Origin: Palsa-965 sp044448685
GTDB taxonomy: Bacteria; Bacteroidota; Bacteroidia; Palsa-965
NCBI GenBank assembly: GCA_044448685.1
Contig: JBIOHC010000009.1
Location: 1 to 64,000 of the forward strand
Reading direction: 5' to 3'
DNA: 64,000 nucleotides
In this document: piece after piece, positions 24,625 to 32,986 of the stretch
Position numbering within the stretch: position 1 is the first letter of the stretch
Layout of the letters: the number at the start of each line of letters is the position of its first letter
The notes under the pieces: generated by a model
The model's input: only the letters and a program-made list of their open reading frames with translations
Database searches by the model: none
Told to the model about the DNA's origin: nothing
Program-made: the position numbers and the translations under genes

Positions 24625-27600
24625 ATAAATTACTGCAGGTACTTATTTGGGACTATTCTGTTTCTGACAGGGATTATATTCCCCTGTAATTCTCATGCCC
24701 AATTTCAACTCAATGGTTCAGCAGTATCACTAGGGGGCACTTGTTATGAGCTGACCCCGGATGCAAATACCCAGGGCGGATCCATATGGTACAGCCAGAA
24801 GTTTGATCTGAACAAACCTTTCGATATTCAGTTCAGTATGAATCTGGGATGTAAATCCTATTCTACAGGAGCCGATGGAATAGGATTTCTCTTTCAGCCT
24901 TTGAGTACGAATGCAGGCAGTGCCGGTGGAGGGATGGGGATGGGTGGCATCACCCCTTCATTCGGGATTGAATTCGATACGTATCAAAATGGCTGGGATC
25001 CGGGTTTTTGCCATGTAGCTATGGAAAAAAACGGTGATGTGAATCACACTGTTGCCGCAGATTTGCTTGCCGGACCGGTCCAGCTAAGCCCTACAGGAGC
25101 TTCCATACCCGATTGTAATTCACATCCGGCGCGTATAACATGGAATCCTGTAACCAAAACAGTGGATGTTTATTTCGATTGCAGCCTCCGGCTCAGCTAC
25201 ACAGGTGATATTATCAATACCATTTTCGGAGGGAACTCTTTCGTTTACTGGGGCTTTACTGCAGGTACAGGCGGTGCTTCGAATGTACAGTCAGTGTGTA
25301 TTCAGACAACCTATCTCAATAACCTGCGCGATACCGCTATTTGCAAAGGGGCATCTGTACCCCTGACAGCCACAGGGGGCCTGGGGTATGCCTGGACTCC
25401 TGCAGCAGGACTCAGTTCTACCACCACTGCATCCACAACAGCCACCCCTTTATCAACGACAAAATATTATGTGACGATTACAGACAGTTGCGGTTTTCAA
25501 ACAAAAGACAGCAGTCTGATCACAGTAAGAGCAGTAAAAGATTCTATTACCAATATCACCAATGTGCTTTGTAACGGTGCCAGTACAGGAAGCGCCACTG
25601 CCACCCTGAACGGAGGAACCCTGCCCTATACTTATTCCTGGTCGTCAGGAGCTGGCACCCCCACAGCAGGAACCCTGGCAGCAAATACCTATACCGTACA
25701 GATAACAGATACATATGGATGTTCGGATATAACCACGGCACTCATCACCCAACCCCCTGCATTAACCTTATCCGTTTCTGGTATTGCAGCGTCCTGCAAA
25801 GGATTGTGTGACGGGCAACTGATCTGTATTCCTTCGGGTGGCATATCTCCCTATACCTATTCCTGGAGTACGGGATGTACAGCTCCCGGTTGCAATTCCG
25901 TTTGTGCCGGAACTTACAGTCTGGTAGTAACTGATCAGAATGCCTGTACGGCCAATACGAATACCACCGTTGCAGAGCCGGCAACAGCAGTATCACTTGC
26001 GTTGTATGCAAGAACAGCACATTGTAATCAGGCCGATGGAAACGATTCTGTCATTGCCAGCGGGGGTACACCGGGATATACCTATACCTGGTCACCCGGT
26101 ACAGGATCTGTCACGCAGGGTTATCATAATCTTGCTCCGGGGATGTATACCGTCAGTGTAGAGGATTCCCATCATTGCAAGGTTATCGATTCTTTAAAAG
26201 TTCCAAATGTACCGGGCCTCATCGCATCTATTCCAGTTACGGTTCCTGAATCCTGTTTTGGAGGGAGTAATGGATCGGCTACTGCAACCTCGACAGGTGC
26301 TGTGGGACAATCGACTTATTCCTGGAGCCCTTCAGGAGGTGTGGCTGCAACAGCATCGAATTTGGCAGCGGGCACTTATACCTGTTATATCACCGATTCA
26401 GCCGGATGCAAAGACCATGCTAGTGCACTGATTATACAGCCAACAGCAGTCACTGCAGTTCAGATGCCTGCGGCATCGATTTGTATTTCTCAATCAATAG
26501 CCCTTACGGCAGCCGGATCGGGTGGTACACCGGCTTATACCTATTCCTGGACGGATGCAGCAGGGACTGTAACCAGCCCGGTAAGTCCTGTAAGTACCAC
26601 CATCTATACAGTATTATGTACAGACAATAATGGGTGTACCGCTGCATTGCAGACTGTGCAGATAACGGTTAAATCTCCGCTCACAGCGGTTGCTACAGGC
26701 ACAGCTTCCATCTGCCCTGGAGCATCTGCTCCACTTGGCTGTTCGGCAAGCGGAGGAGACGGTGTGTATTCCTATACCTGGAGTCCGGCCGGGGGACTAA
26801 GCAGTACTGTCATCCCAGCCCCTGTTGCAAGTCCATCTGTAACCACTGTCTATACCGTCATCGTAACGGATAATTGCAATACGCCGGCAGATACGCAGCG
26901 GGTTACTGTTACGCTTTACCCTACACCGGTACCTGTTTTCAGAAGCCTTGATACTGCCGGCTGTGCTCCGCTTTGTGTGAATTTTCAAAATACAAGTAGT
27001 CCGGCCTGTTCGAATGCCTCCTGGACCTTCGGCGACGGGGCCACGGGAACCGGATGTGACAGTGCAAAACATTGTTATACTACGGCAGGCACTTTCTCCT
27101 GTCAGGTTAAAGTGAAGGATATACATGGTTGTACCGGCTCAACTACCTTGAATAATTATATTCATGTGTTTCCACTTCCGCATGCCTCTTTCACTTCGGG
27201 CCCCCAACCTACCACCATACTGACACCTGATATAACATTCACAGATAACAGCACAGGCTCTGTTTCAAGAACATGGAATTTCGGTGATAAACCCGGATAT
27301 GCCGATACCAGCCTTTCCTCCTTGCACACATATCCTGACACAGGTTGTTATAAGGTTACGCTTTGTGTAAAGAGTGATAAAGGCTGTGTGGATACCAGCC
27401 GTGCTGAAATTTGTATAGATCCCTTTTTTACTTTTTATGCGCCGAATGCTTTTACACCGAATGGTGACGGCAGAAATGAAACCTGGATGCCACAGGGGAT
27501 CGGGCTGGATCCTAAATTCTATGATCTGAGTGTGTATGATCGATGGGGTATGAGGGTATTCCATACCAATACCTGGGGTAAGGGCTGGGACGGGAAAGCG

Positions 27601-27711
27601 AATAACGGCTCTGATATTGCCCAGGAAGATGTATATGTATGGGTTGCCGTACTGAAGGACTTTAAAGAGAACAGGTATAATTACAGAGGAATAATTCACC
27701 TCGTGAAATAG
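24625..27711 (+). CDS. Large T9SS lectin-SprB-PKD protein (type B CTD), non-canonical start
   Basis: About 1028 residues if begun at ATA 24625. No ATG, GTG or TTG lies in frame between the stop at 24553 and ATG 24838, yet the upstream codons give a perfect signal peptide (NYCRYLFGTILFLTG...NSHAQ) and the first strands of the lectin domain, so initiation at 24838 would lose both. Domains: L-type (legume-type) lectin (about 25-225, with GADGIGFLFQPL and FGIEFDTYQN), an Ig-like segment, SprB repeats with GGxxPYxYxW (about 305-510), further Ig-like repeats, two PKD domains (WTFGDGATG, WNFGDKPGYADTS), and a gliding-motility-type B sorting domain (NAFTPNGDGRNETWMP...YDRWGMRVF...YNYRGIIHLVK). It is likely a surface glycan-binding adhesin. 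Confidence 0.82.
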   Translation: MNYCRYLFGTILFLTGIIFPCNSHAQFQLNGSAVSLGGTCYELTPDANTQGGSIWYSQKFDLNKPFDIQFSMNLGCKSYSTGADGIGFLFQPLSTNAGSAGGGMGMGGITPSFGIEFDTYQNGWDPGFCHVAMEKNGDVNHTVAADLLAGPVQLSPTGASIPDCNSHPARITWNPVTKTVDVYFDCSLRLSYTGDIINTIFGGNSFVYWGFTAGTGGASNVQSVCIQTTYLNNLRDTAICKGASVPLTATGGLGYAWTPAAGLSSTTTASTTATPLSTTKYYVTITDSCGFQTKDSSLITVRAVKDSITNITNVLCNGASTGSATATLNGGTLPYTYSWSSGAGTPTAGTLAANTYTVQITDTYGCSDITTALITQPPALTLSVSGIAASCKGLCDGQLICIPSGGISPYTYSWSTGCTAPGCNSVCAGTYSLVVTDQNACTANTNTTVAEPATAVSLALYARTAHCNQADGNDSVIASGGTPGYTYTWSPGTGSVTQGYHNLAPGMYTVSVEDSHHCKVIDSLKVPNVPGLIASIPVTVPESCFGGSNGSATATSTGAVGQSTYSWSPSGGVAATASNLAAGTYTCYITDSAGCKDHASALIIQPTAVTAVQMPAASICISQSIALTAAGSGGTPAYTYSWTDAAGTVTSPVSPVSTTIYTVLCTDNNGCTAALQTVQITVKSPLTAVATGTASICPGASAPLGCSASGGDGVYSYTWSPAGGLSSTVIPAPVASPSVTTVYTVIVTDNCNTPADTQRVTVTLYPTPVPVFRSLDTAGCAPLCVNFQNTSSPACSNASWTFGDGATGTGCDSAKHCYTTAGTFSCQVKVKDIHGCTGSTTLNNYIHVFPLPHASFTSGPQPTTILTPDITFTDNSTGSVSRTWNFGDKPGYADTSLSSLHTYPDTGCYKVTLCVKSDKGCVDTSRAEICIDPFFTFYAPNAFTPNGDGRNETWMPQGIGLDPKFYDLSVYDRWGMRVFHTNTWGKGWDGKANNGSDIAQEDVYVWVAVLKDFKENRYNYRGIIHLVK

Positions 27712-27723
27712 GGAAAGAATATC

Positions 27724-29229
27724 TTACTTAAGCTCTATCGTGAAATAAACAGCGATATCCTCTATCAGTACCTGTACCTGTTTGAGTTTTGGATCCTCCT
27801 TGGTTTTATTCAGTACGGCCTGTAATTTTTCCAGATATTGTTTACGTTGACTGTGTATCCACTGGGAAGCATAATATACACATTTAACAGTCAGGTCGTT
27901 TTCCAGATTCTTGCTTATTCCGGCCGTCAGTTTTTCATAACGTTTATAACATTCCTGAATAGCCAGGTGATCTTGTAAAAAGAAGAGACCAAGGATCAGA
28001 GTAGCAAAGAGTGCATCGTATAAACGGTGAAAAGGAATCTGCTGGAAGTTGACCAGCAAGGCTTCCAGATTGGCTACGGCCTGGCGGATCTCTTCATCGG
28101 TACCAAGAATAAGGAACCCGCTGTATATGTTCTGAAGATTTATATACCGGACATGCAACCCTTCTTCCCAGATGGGTTTATTCAGCATCTCGACGCAGCG
28201 TGACTTGTAATACGCCACCTCTTCCTTGACTTGTAATGGAAGCTGTTTGTTATAATCCTTACGGTAACCGTGATTGTATTCACTTAGAAAATAACTGCAT
28301 TGTATGCTCAGGAAGATAATTTCAGGAGTGTTGACATAATTTTTCCAGAAACGCAGCGCTTCTCTTTTTTTGATAAGGTGGGCGCTTTCTTTCTGCAATT
28401 CCTGATTGTCGAGTGTATACATCAGGTGCTTAAGCTTGAGGTAATCGACATTCAGTTGTATATCATCCGAAAAGGAAAATATGACAAAATTATTCCGGTC
28501 AAGATCCTCTGTCAGATCATTGATATCATTGAGTATTTCCCGGCTGTAAAAACGGTCATCATTTAAAAAATTAAGGGAATAAAGCCACGCATACCGGCTC
28601 AGCAGATTAACACTCATGGAAGGATGAGTACGTAGCTTCTTGAGATTGACAAGATGATTGACCATCTCCTTGTCGCTCAGCACACTTTTCCCTTTGAAAT
28701 TAAGATTCTGACGTATGTAGAGGTAGAGATCGTTAAGTGTTGTCTCATACTCCATTATTTCGGCAATACGTTTGTGGTGTTTTACCGCGCTGGTCTTGTC
28801 TTCCAGAATATAAGCCTGCTGTGCCAGAAATTTTAATACGGCACAGGCACTGTGATAGTCTTCAATCTTTTCCGCAACATCGATCAGGATATTACCCAGT
28901 TCATTGGCTTTTTTGAGCTCTCCTTTATTGATAAGGGCTTCAAGTCTGGCGATATTGTGGGTGAGATAAGAAGGGTAATTACGGCTCAGATACGAAGTAA
29001 GACGGAAGGTATGATGTACAAGCTGAAAAAATTTCTTCTTTGATTTTTCATCCTTGGATCCATATACCGCTTCACATAATTCATCCGATTCCTGCGGTGC
29101 ATCCATCTTTTCACGAATGGCTTCCACCAGTTTCAATGGGAGCTCGGCCTTGATCTCTATCAAATGACTGCGGAATTCCACATAATGAAAATCAGACGAA
29201 AGAAGAATGACCTTCTGAATACTCAGCAT
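27724..29229 (-). CDS. Conserved-looking cytoplasmic protein, helical repeats, unknown function
   Basis: 501 residues, no signal peptide or membrane segment. Almost entirely amphipathic helix, with pairs such as LINKGELKKANELGNILIDV and DYHSACAVLKFLAQQAYILE that resemble TPR hairpins without full consensus. A structured N-terminus starts VILLSSDFHYVEFRSHLIEIKAE. No catalytic motif is seen. It converges on the lectin gene with 12 bp between. The 243-bp interval before its start, 29230-29472, shows no gene, only an AT-rich inverted repeat (29349-29355 with 29361-29367). Possibly a scaffold or regulatory protein; no family assigned. Confidence 0.65.
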   Translation of the reverse strand: MLSIQKVILLSSDFHYVEFRSHLIEIKAELPLKLVEAIREKMDAPQESDELCEAVYGSKDEKSKKKFFQLVHHTFRLTSYLSRNYPSYLTHNIARLEALINKGELKKANELGNILIDVAEKIEDYHSACAVLKFLAQQAYILEDKTSAVKHHKRIAEIMEYETTLNDLYLYIRQNLNFKGKSVLSDKEMVNHLVNLKKLRTHPSMSVNLLSRYAWLYSLNFLNDDRFYSREILNDINDLTEDLDRNNFVIFSFSDDIQLNVDYLKLKHLMYTLDNQELQKESAHLIKKREALRFWKNYVNTPEIIFLSIQCSYFLSEYNHGYRKDYNKQLPLQVKEEVAYYKSRCVEMLNKPIWEEGLHVRYINLQNIYSGFLILGTDEEIRQAVANLEALLVNFQQIPFHRLYDALFATLILGLFFLQDHLAIQECYKRYEKLTAGISKNLENDLTVKCVYYASQWIHSQRKQYLEKLQAVLNKTKEDPKLKQVQVLIEDIAVYFTIELK

Positions 29230-29472
29230 TCGTGTAAGGGTTGTATTTAAGCTCTGATCTTGAAAATTGGTGATGCAGCGCTTTTAAAAAATATGATGCC
29301 CGACAAATTAACGAAAGGGAATCCGCAAAAGCAAATGAAGAGGTGCGAAAATATTGGCTAAATATTTGAGCGTCATGACATTCCGTGAAAGCCTCGATCA
29401 AACAGGGTAATTAAGCGATAAAGAAGGAGATATTTTATACGAGCGGATAGAGTACTACCAACCCTGAAATTC

Positions 29473-30171
29473 TCAATGTTCCACCCTCCAATCAATCGGA
29501 TCATAACCTTGTTCCCGAAGGATCTGGTTGGTTCTTGAAAAATGTTTACATCCGAAGAAAGCTCCTCTGGCAAGGGGAGAAGGATGTGCGGCTTTGAGCA
29601 GGAAATGTTTACGCTGATCAATCAGTACTTCCTTACCCTGTGCGAATTTACCCCATAACAGGAATACAAGCCCCTCTTTCCGGCCAGAGAGTTCTTTGAT
29701 GACAGCATCAGTAAATGTTTCCCATCCCTTACCCTGATGTGATCCTGCCACATTCTCTCGTACGGTCAGGGTCGCATTCAGGAGCAAGACTCCCTGTCGG
29801 GCCCAGGGCGACAGGTCACCTGTACGGGGACAGGGAATACCGATGTCATTCTGGATTTCCTTGAATATATTCACCAGAGAAGGAGGGGGCCTTACCCCTT
29901 TGGATACGGAGAAACAAAGGCCATTGGCCTGCCCGGCTCCATGGTAGGGATCCTGGCCTATAATCACCACACGAGTTGAGGCAAAGGAACAGGAATTGAA
30001 AGCAGAAAACAGTAGCGGACCGGGAGGGAAAACAGAATACAGGGCTTTTTCCTGCACCAGAAATTGCTTCAGCTCCCGGAAATAAGGGGATTCGAATTCT
30101 GCCTTCAGTACCTGTCCCCAACCTTCCTCTATCTGTGGTCCTGATTTGCTTTGATTTTTTTGCTTTTCCAT
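29473..30171 (-). CDS. ung: Uracil-DNA glycosylase, family 1
   Basis: 232 residues. Signature motifs: VVIIGQDPYHGAGQANGLCF (water-activating Asp and the uracil pocket), LLLNATLTV, VFLLWGKFAQGKE, and AAHPSPLA, the His loop that enters the minor groove, where Ala replaces the more usual Ser at the end. It removes uracil from DNA as the first step of base excision repair. Monocistronic by position. A TAnnTTTG match lies 35-42 nt upstream of the start. Confidence 0.96.
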   Translation of the reverse strand: MEKQKNQSKSGPQIEEGWGQVLKAEFESPYFRELKQFLVQEKALYSVFPPGPLLFSAFNSCSFASTRVVIIGQDPYHGAGQANGLCFSVSKGVRPPPSLVNIFKEIQNDIGIPCPRTGDLSPWARQGVLLLNATLTVRENVAGSHQGKGWETFTDAVIKELSGRKEGLVFLLWGKFAQGKEVLIDQRKHFLLKAAHPSPLARGAFFGCKHFSRTNQILREQGYDPIDWRVEH

Positions 30172-30205
30172 ACTGACGAAAATAGAATTTATAAAATACA
30201 GCAGC

Positions 30206-30213
30206 CAAAGTTA
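30206..30213 (-). promoter_or_regulatory. Candidate -7 element for ung
   Basis: TAACTTTG on the minus strand is an exact TAnnTTTG match 35 nt before the ung start. No good -33 element is visible, so the call is tentative. Confidence 0.35.
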
Positions 30214-30271
30214 TTAACAGGATAAATTTAAATGCCCCCCGGACAACCCGGCTAAATTCAACGGATTATTG

Positions 30272-30285
30272 TTTAGTATACTAAA
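30272..30285. promoter_or_regulatory. 14-bp perfect palindrome, possible operator
   Basis: TTTAGTATACTAAA is a perfect dyad about 100 bp upstream of ung and about 90 bp before the promoter of the small lipoprotein gene. Its length and AT-rich symmetry fit a site for a homodimeric helix-turn-helix repressor. The protein is not identified. Confidence 0.35.
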
Positions 30286-30374
30286 AAAAGGGATAAATGC
30301 AAGTAAAAAGAACTTGACGCTGTAACTTTTGTGTTAACTGTACGTAGGAATTGTATAATTAAAATTTCCGGGAA

Positions 30375-30404
30375 TTGAATATGTAAGAGAAAGTGTTAAT
30401 TTTG
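30375..30404 (+). promoter_or_regulatory. Promoter of the small lipoprotein gene
   Basis: TTG (30375-30377), 19-nt spacer and TAATTTTG (30397-30404) match the Bacteroidota -33/-7 consensus with ideal spacing. The predicted leader to the ATG at 30463 is about 50 nt. Confidence 0.65.
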
Positions 30405-30462
30405 TATGCCTTTTAAAAAAAATGAATTCTAACAGGTAAAAAAGCCTTCTAAACCCCACAAA

Positions 30463-30591
30463 ATGAAAAAGTTTTTCGCTCTTTCGGTTGTAGTTATTTT
30501 AGCACTTTCTTTCTTTTCTGCCTGCAGAGCTCCGCATAAATGTGAGGCTTACAGCAAAGTGGAGAACAAGGCTTCCAGGGCTAATTCCTGA
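30463..30591 (+). CDS. 42-aa lipoprotein
   Basis: ATG 30463 to TGA 30589-30591. MKKFFALSVVVILALSFFSAC is a lipoprotein signal with the lipobox SAC (Cys 21), leaving a mature peptide of about 22 residues (RAPHKCEAYSKVENKASRANS). It has its own promoter with correct spacing. Tiny lipoproteins with a CEAYSKV-like core recur in Bacteroidota; their role is unknown. Confidence 0.75.
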   Translation: MKKFFALSVVVILALSFFSACRAPHKCEAYSKVENKASRANS

Positions 30592-30621
30592 TTCCCGTTT
30601 TTTTTCTTTGTCAGATCGCTC

Positions 30622-31029
30622 TTAAAGATAATTAAAGCTGATTGTCTGCCTGATATCGGGGTGTAAACTCTTGGCTACCGGGCATGTAAGAGCGCTTTGT
30701 TCAAGCAAATGCTTTTCTTTGTCGGTATAAGCCACAGAAGGAAAGCTGACTTCCACAATTATTTCAATAACTCTTCTTGGATTTGAACCCATTATCTTGG
30801 TCACTTCGGCCCTGGTTCCGGCTACCGTGATACCATCCCGCTCGGCTACAATCCCCATGATGGAAAGCATACAGCAGGCCAGTGAAGTGGCAAGCAGATC
30901 GGTAGGAGAGAATGCCTCGCCTTTTCCATGATTATCTAAAGGTCCATCGGTTACGATCCTGTTCTTGGAAAGCAAATGAACAGCTTCTGTACGGATTTGA
31001 CCCTGATAAATGACTTCGGAGGTTTTCAT
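30622..31029 (-). CDS. OsmC/Ohr-family peroxiredoxin-like protein
   Basis: 135 residues. Both redox cysteines are present: SLACCMLSIMG around 50-60 and LTCPVAKSLHPD around 115, together with the N-terminal beta meander containing FSPTDLLATS. Family members reduce organic hydroperoxides with a dithiol or lipoyl donor. It is divergent from the lipA unit, whose product makes lipoyl groups; that is suggestive but unproven. The CC doublet makes assignment to OsmC versus Ohr subgroup uncertain. TAGATTTG at 31083-31076 (minus) could serve as its -7. Confidence 0.88.
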   Translation of the reverse strand: MKTSEVIYQGQIRTEAVHLLSKNRIVTDGPLDNHGKGEAFSPTDLLATSLACCMLSIMGIVAERDGITVAGTRAEVTKIMGSNPRRVIEIIVEVSFPSVAYTDKEKHLLEQSALTCPVAKSLHPDIRQTISFNYL

Positions 31030-31038
31030 ATCAATAAT

Positions 31039-31069
31039 TTTAGTGGGAGGATGGAATTAACTATATTTG
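31039..31069 (+). promoter_or_regulatory. Promoter of the barrel-lipA unit
   Basis: TTTA (31039-31042), 19-nt spacer and TATATTTG (31062-31069) fit the -33/-7 consensus with one -33 mismatch; the -7 ends 19 nt before the ATG at 31089. Confidence 0.55.
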
Positions 31070-31088
31070 TTTCAACAAATCTACTTCA

Positions 31089-31901
31089 ATGCTGCGGAGT
31101 TTAGTACTTGTTTCCTTATTTATTTTTCCTCTTTGCCTTTTCTCTCAAAATGGAATTGGTGACCCCAATATCTTTCATCCCGCAGAAGCCCCGGCAGTTA
31201 CAGGACGCTACTCACAGGGAATGGGGGATGAAGTGAAAGTATTGTATCGCAATGAAATGTCGGGGGGCCTTTCGGCCCATACATTTGCCGGGTTCGGACT
31301 TAATTTCAGAAGAGCCAAACATGTTACCGGATTCCGTAAACGGGTGCTGGAAGGAGAGCTAACCTATATACGAGACCCTAAGGAAGTGAAGACCGTGAAC
31401 CCTACATTTGATAATTCAAAAGGGTTCTACTATGGTAAACTCAATTCCCTGATTGTATTTCGTGCTGGGACAGGCTTCCAGAATGTCATCTACAAAAAGC
31501 CTGAAAAAAGCGGTGTGGAAATCAGATATGTAACCATGCTGGGCGTTTCATTGGGTATTGCCAAACCTGTTTACCTGGAAATTCTGCATATGACTTCACA
31601 ACAGAATGAATATACATTAAGTACAGAGCGTTATGATCCGGCAAAACATACCCTGGATGATATTTACGGCAGAGCCCCTTTCTTCAAAGGATTCGGAGAA
31701 AGCAAGATTTACCCCGGAGGATATGCTAAACTGGGCCTTAATTTCGAATACGGATCTTATGATGATGATGTAAAAGCCATCGAATGCGGTATTGCTGTCG
31801 ATGCCTATCCTCAGGTTATCCCAATCATGGCCAGCTCTACCAACCGCCAGGTATTTGTAGGATTCTACATTAATTTCCTCTACGGACGCAAGTGGTTCTG
31901 A
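31089..31901 (+). CDS. Exported barrel-like protein upstream of lipA, unknown function
   Basis: 270 residues, signal peptide ending LFSQ. The mature part is rich in strand-like stretches (GLSAHTFAGFGLNFRRAKH, YYGKLNSLIVFRAGTGFQN, YAKLGLNFEYGS, VFVGFYINFLYGRKWF) and ends in an aromatic residue, which suits an outer-membrane barrel. No enzymatic motif. It precedes lipA by 18 nt and shares its promoter, an arrangement I believe recurs in Bacteroidota, though any link to lipoate is unknown. Confidence 0.75.
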   Translation: MLRSLVLVSLFIFPLCLFSQNGIGDPNIFHPAEAPAVTGRYSQGMGDEVKVLYRNEMSGGLSAHTFAGFGLNFRRAKHVTGFRKRVLEGELTYIRDPKEVKTVNPTFDNSKGFYYGKLNSLIVFRAGTGFQNVIYKKPEKSGVEIRYVTMLGVSLGIAKPVYLEILHMTSQQNEYTLSTERYDPAKHTLDDIYGRAPFFKGFGESKIYPGGYAKLGLNFEYGSYDDDVKAIECGIAVDAYPQVIPIMASSTNRQVFVGFYINFLYGRKWF

Positions 31902-31919
31902 GATTTTCCCTAAGCAGAT

Positions 31920-32792
31920 ATGGACAAGGAACACGTATTAACCGAAGAAAAAAGGCATAAAAAGCCTGACTGGCTTCGTGTAAAGCTGCCAACAGGAAAA
32001 GAATACCTGCATGTGCGCAATCTTGTTTCAAAACACAAGCTCCACACGATTTGTGAAAGCGGAAACTGCCCCAATATGGGCGAATGCTGGGGCGCCGGTA
32101 CTGCCACCTTCATGATTCTCGGTAATATCTGTACCCGCAGCTGCGGATTTTGTGCCGTTGCCACCGGCAAGCCTTTACCTCCTGACCTGCAGGAACCCGA
32201 ACGGGTAGCCGAGTCTGTGAAGCTCATGAATGTGAAACATTGTGTGATCACCTCAGTCGACCGGGATGAGCTCAAAGACGGAGGGTCCATAATTTGGGCC
32301 GAAACAGTGAAGGCTATTCGCCGGGAAAGCCCTTCAACAACCCTTGAAACCCTGATCCCTGATTTCAGAGGACAATGGGAAAATCTGCAACGCATTATAG
32401 ACGTACATCCTGAAATCGTTTCCCATAATCTTGAAACAGTTCGCCGCCTTACCCGGGAAGTCCGTATTCAGGCTAAATATGATCGCAGCCTGGAAGTTCT
32501 GAAAAGACTCAAAGAGGGGGGGATGAAGACAAAATCGGGTATTATGCTCGGCCTAGGCGAGACCAGGGCTGAAGTTTTGGAAACCATGGATGACCTGAGA
32601 AGCGTTGGCCTGGATATCCTCACACTGGGTCAATATCTCCAGCCTACACGCAAGCATTTGCAGGTAGCAGAGTTCATACATCCGGATGTCTTTGCTGAAT
32701 ATCAGCAAGCAGGACTGGCAAAAGGCTTCCGTTTTGTGGAAAGCGGCCCCCTGGTACGCTCTTCTTATCATGCCGAAAAACATTTATTCTGA
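31920..32792 (+). CDS. lipA: Lipoyl synthase
   Basis: 290 residues. The auxiliary 4Fe-4S cluster cysteines lie in CESGNCPNMGECW, the radical-SAM cysteines in CTRSCGFC (CX3CX2C), and the C-terminal RSSY motif is in GPLVRSSYHAE. It inserts two sulfurs into octanoyl groups on E2 and GcvH proteins using S-adenosylmethionine. No lipB is adjacent. Confidence 0.97.
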   Translation: MDKEHVLTEEKRHKKPDWLRVKLPTGKEYLHVRNLVSKHKLHTICESGNCPNMGECWGAGTATFMILGNICTRSCGFCAVATGKPLPPDLQEPERVAESVKLMNVKHCVITSVDRDELKDGGSIIWAETVKAIRRESPSTTLETLIPDFRGQWENLQRIIDVHPEIVSHNLETVRRLTREVRIQAKYDRSLEVLKRLKEGGMKTKSGIMLGLGETRAEVLETMDDLRSVGLDILTLGQYLQPTRKHLQVAEFIHPDVFAEYQQAGLAKGFRFVESGPLVRSSYHAEKHLF

Positions 32793-32910
32793 TAATTCGA
32801 GATTATGTAGGAATTATTAAATATAATTTTTATATTTGCTTTCGTATTATCCCCACCAATACCATCCCCCATACGATTTCAATATTTGTTAAGCATTATT
32901 ATGCCGCTGC

Positions 32911-32941
32911 TTTCGTAGATATAATTTATTTAGTAGTTTTG
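32911..32941 (+). promoter_or_regulatory. Promoter of the second sortilin-like T9SS gene
   Basis: TTTC (32911-32914), 19-nt spacer, TAGTTTTG (32934-32941). The -7 is an exact match and lies 45 nt before the ATG at 32987. Another -7-like TATATTTG occurs at 32831-32838 without a good -33. Confidence 0.55.
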
Positions 32942-32986
32942 AAAACTTCATTTCGCACGTAAACTGTTTCTATAACACTGAAATAC

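Noticed and set aside
24838..27711. Start of the lectin gene at ATG 24838
   Set aside because: It would remove the signal peptide and the first strands of the lectin domain, both clearly encoded upstream, and sits 230 nt from the promoter.
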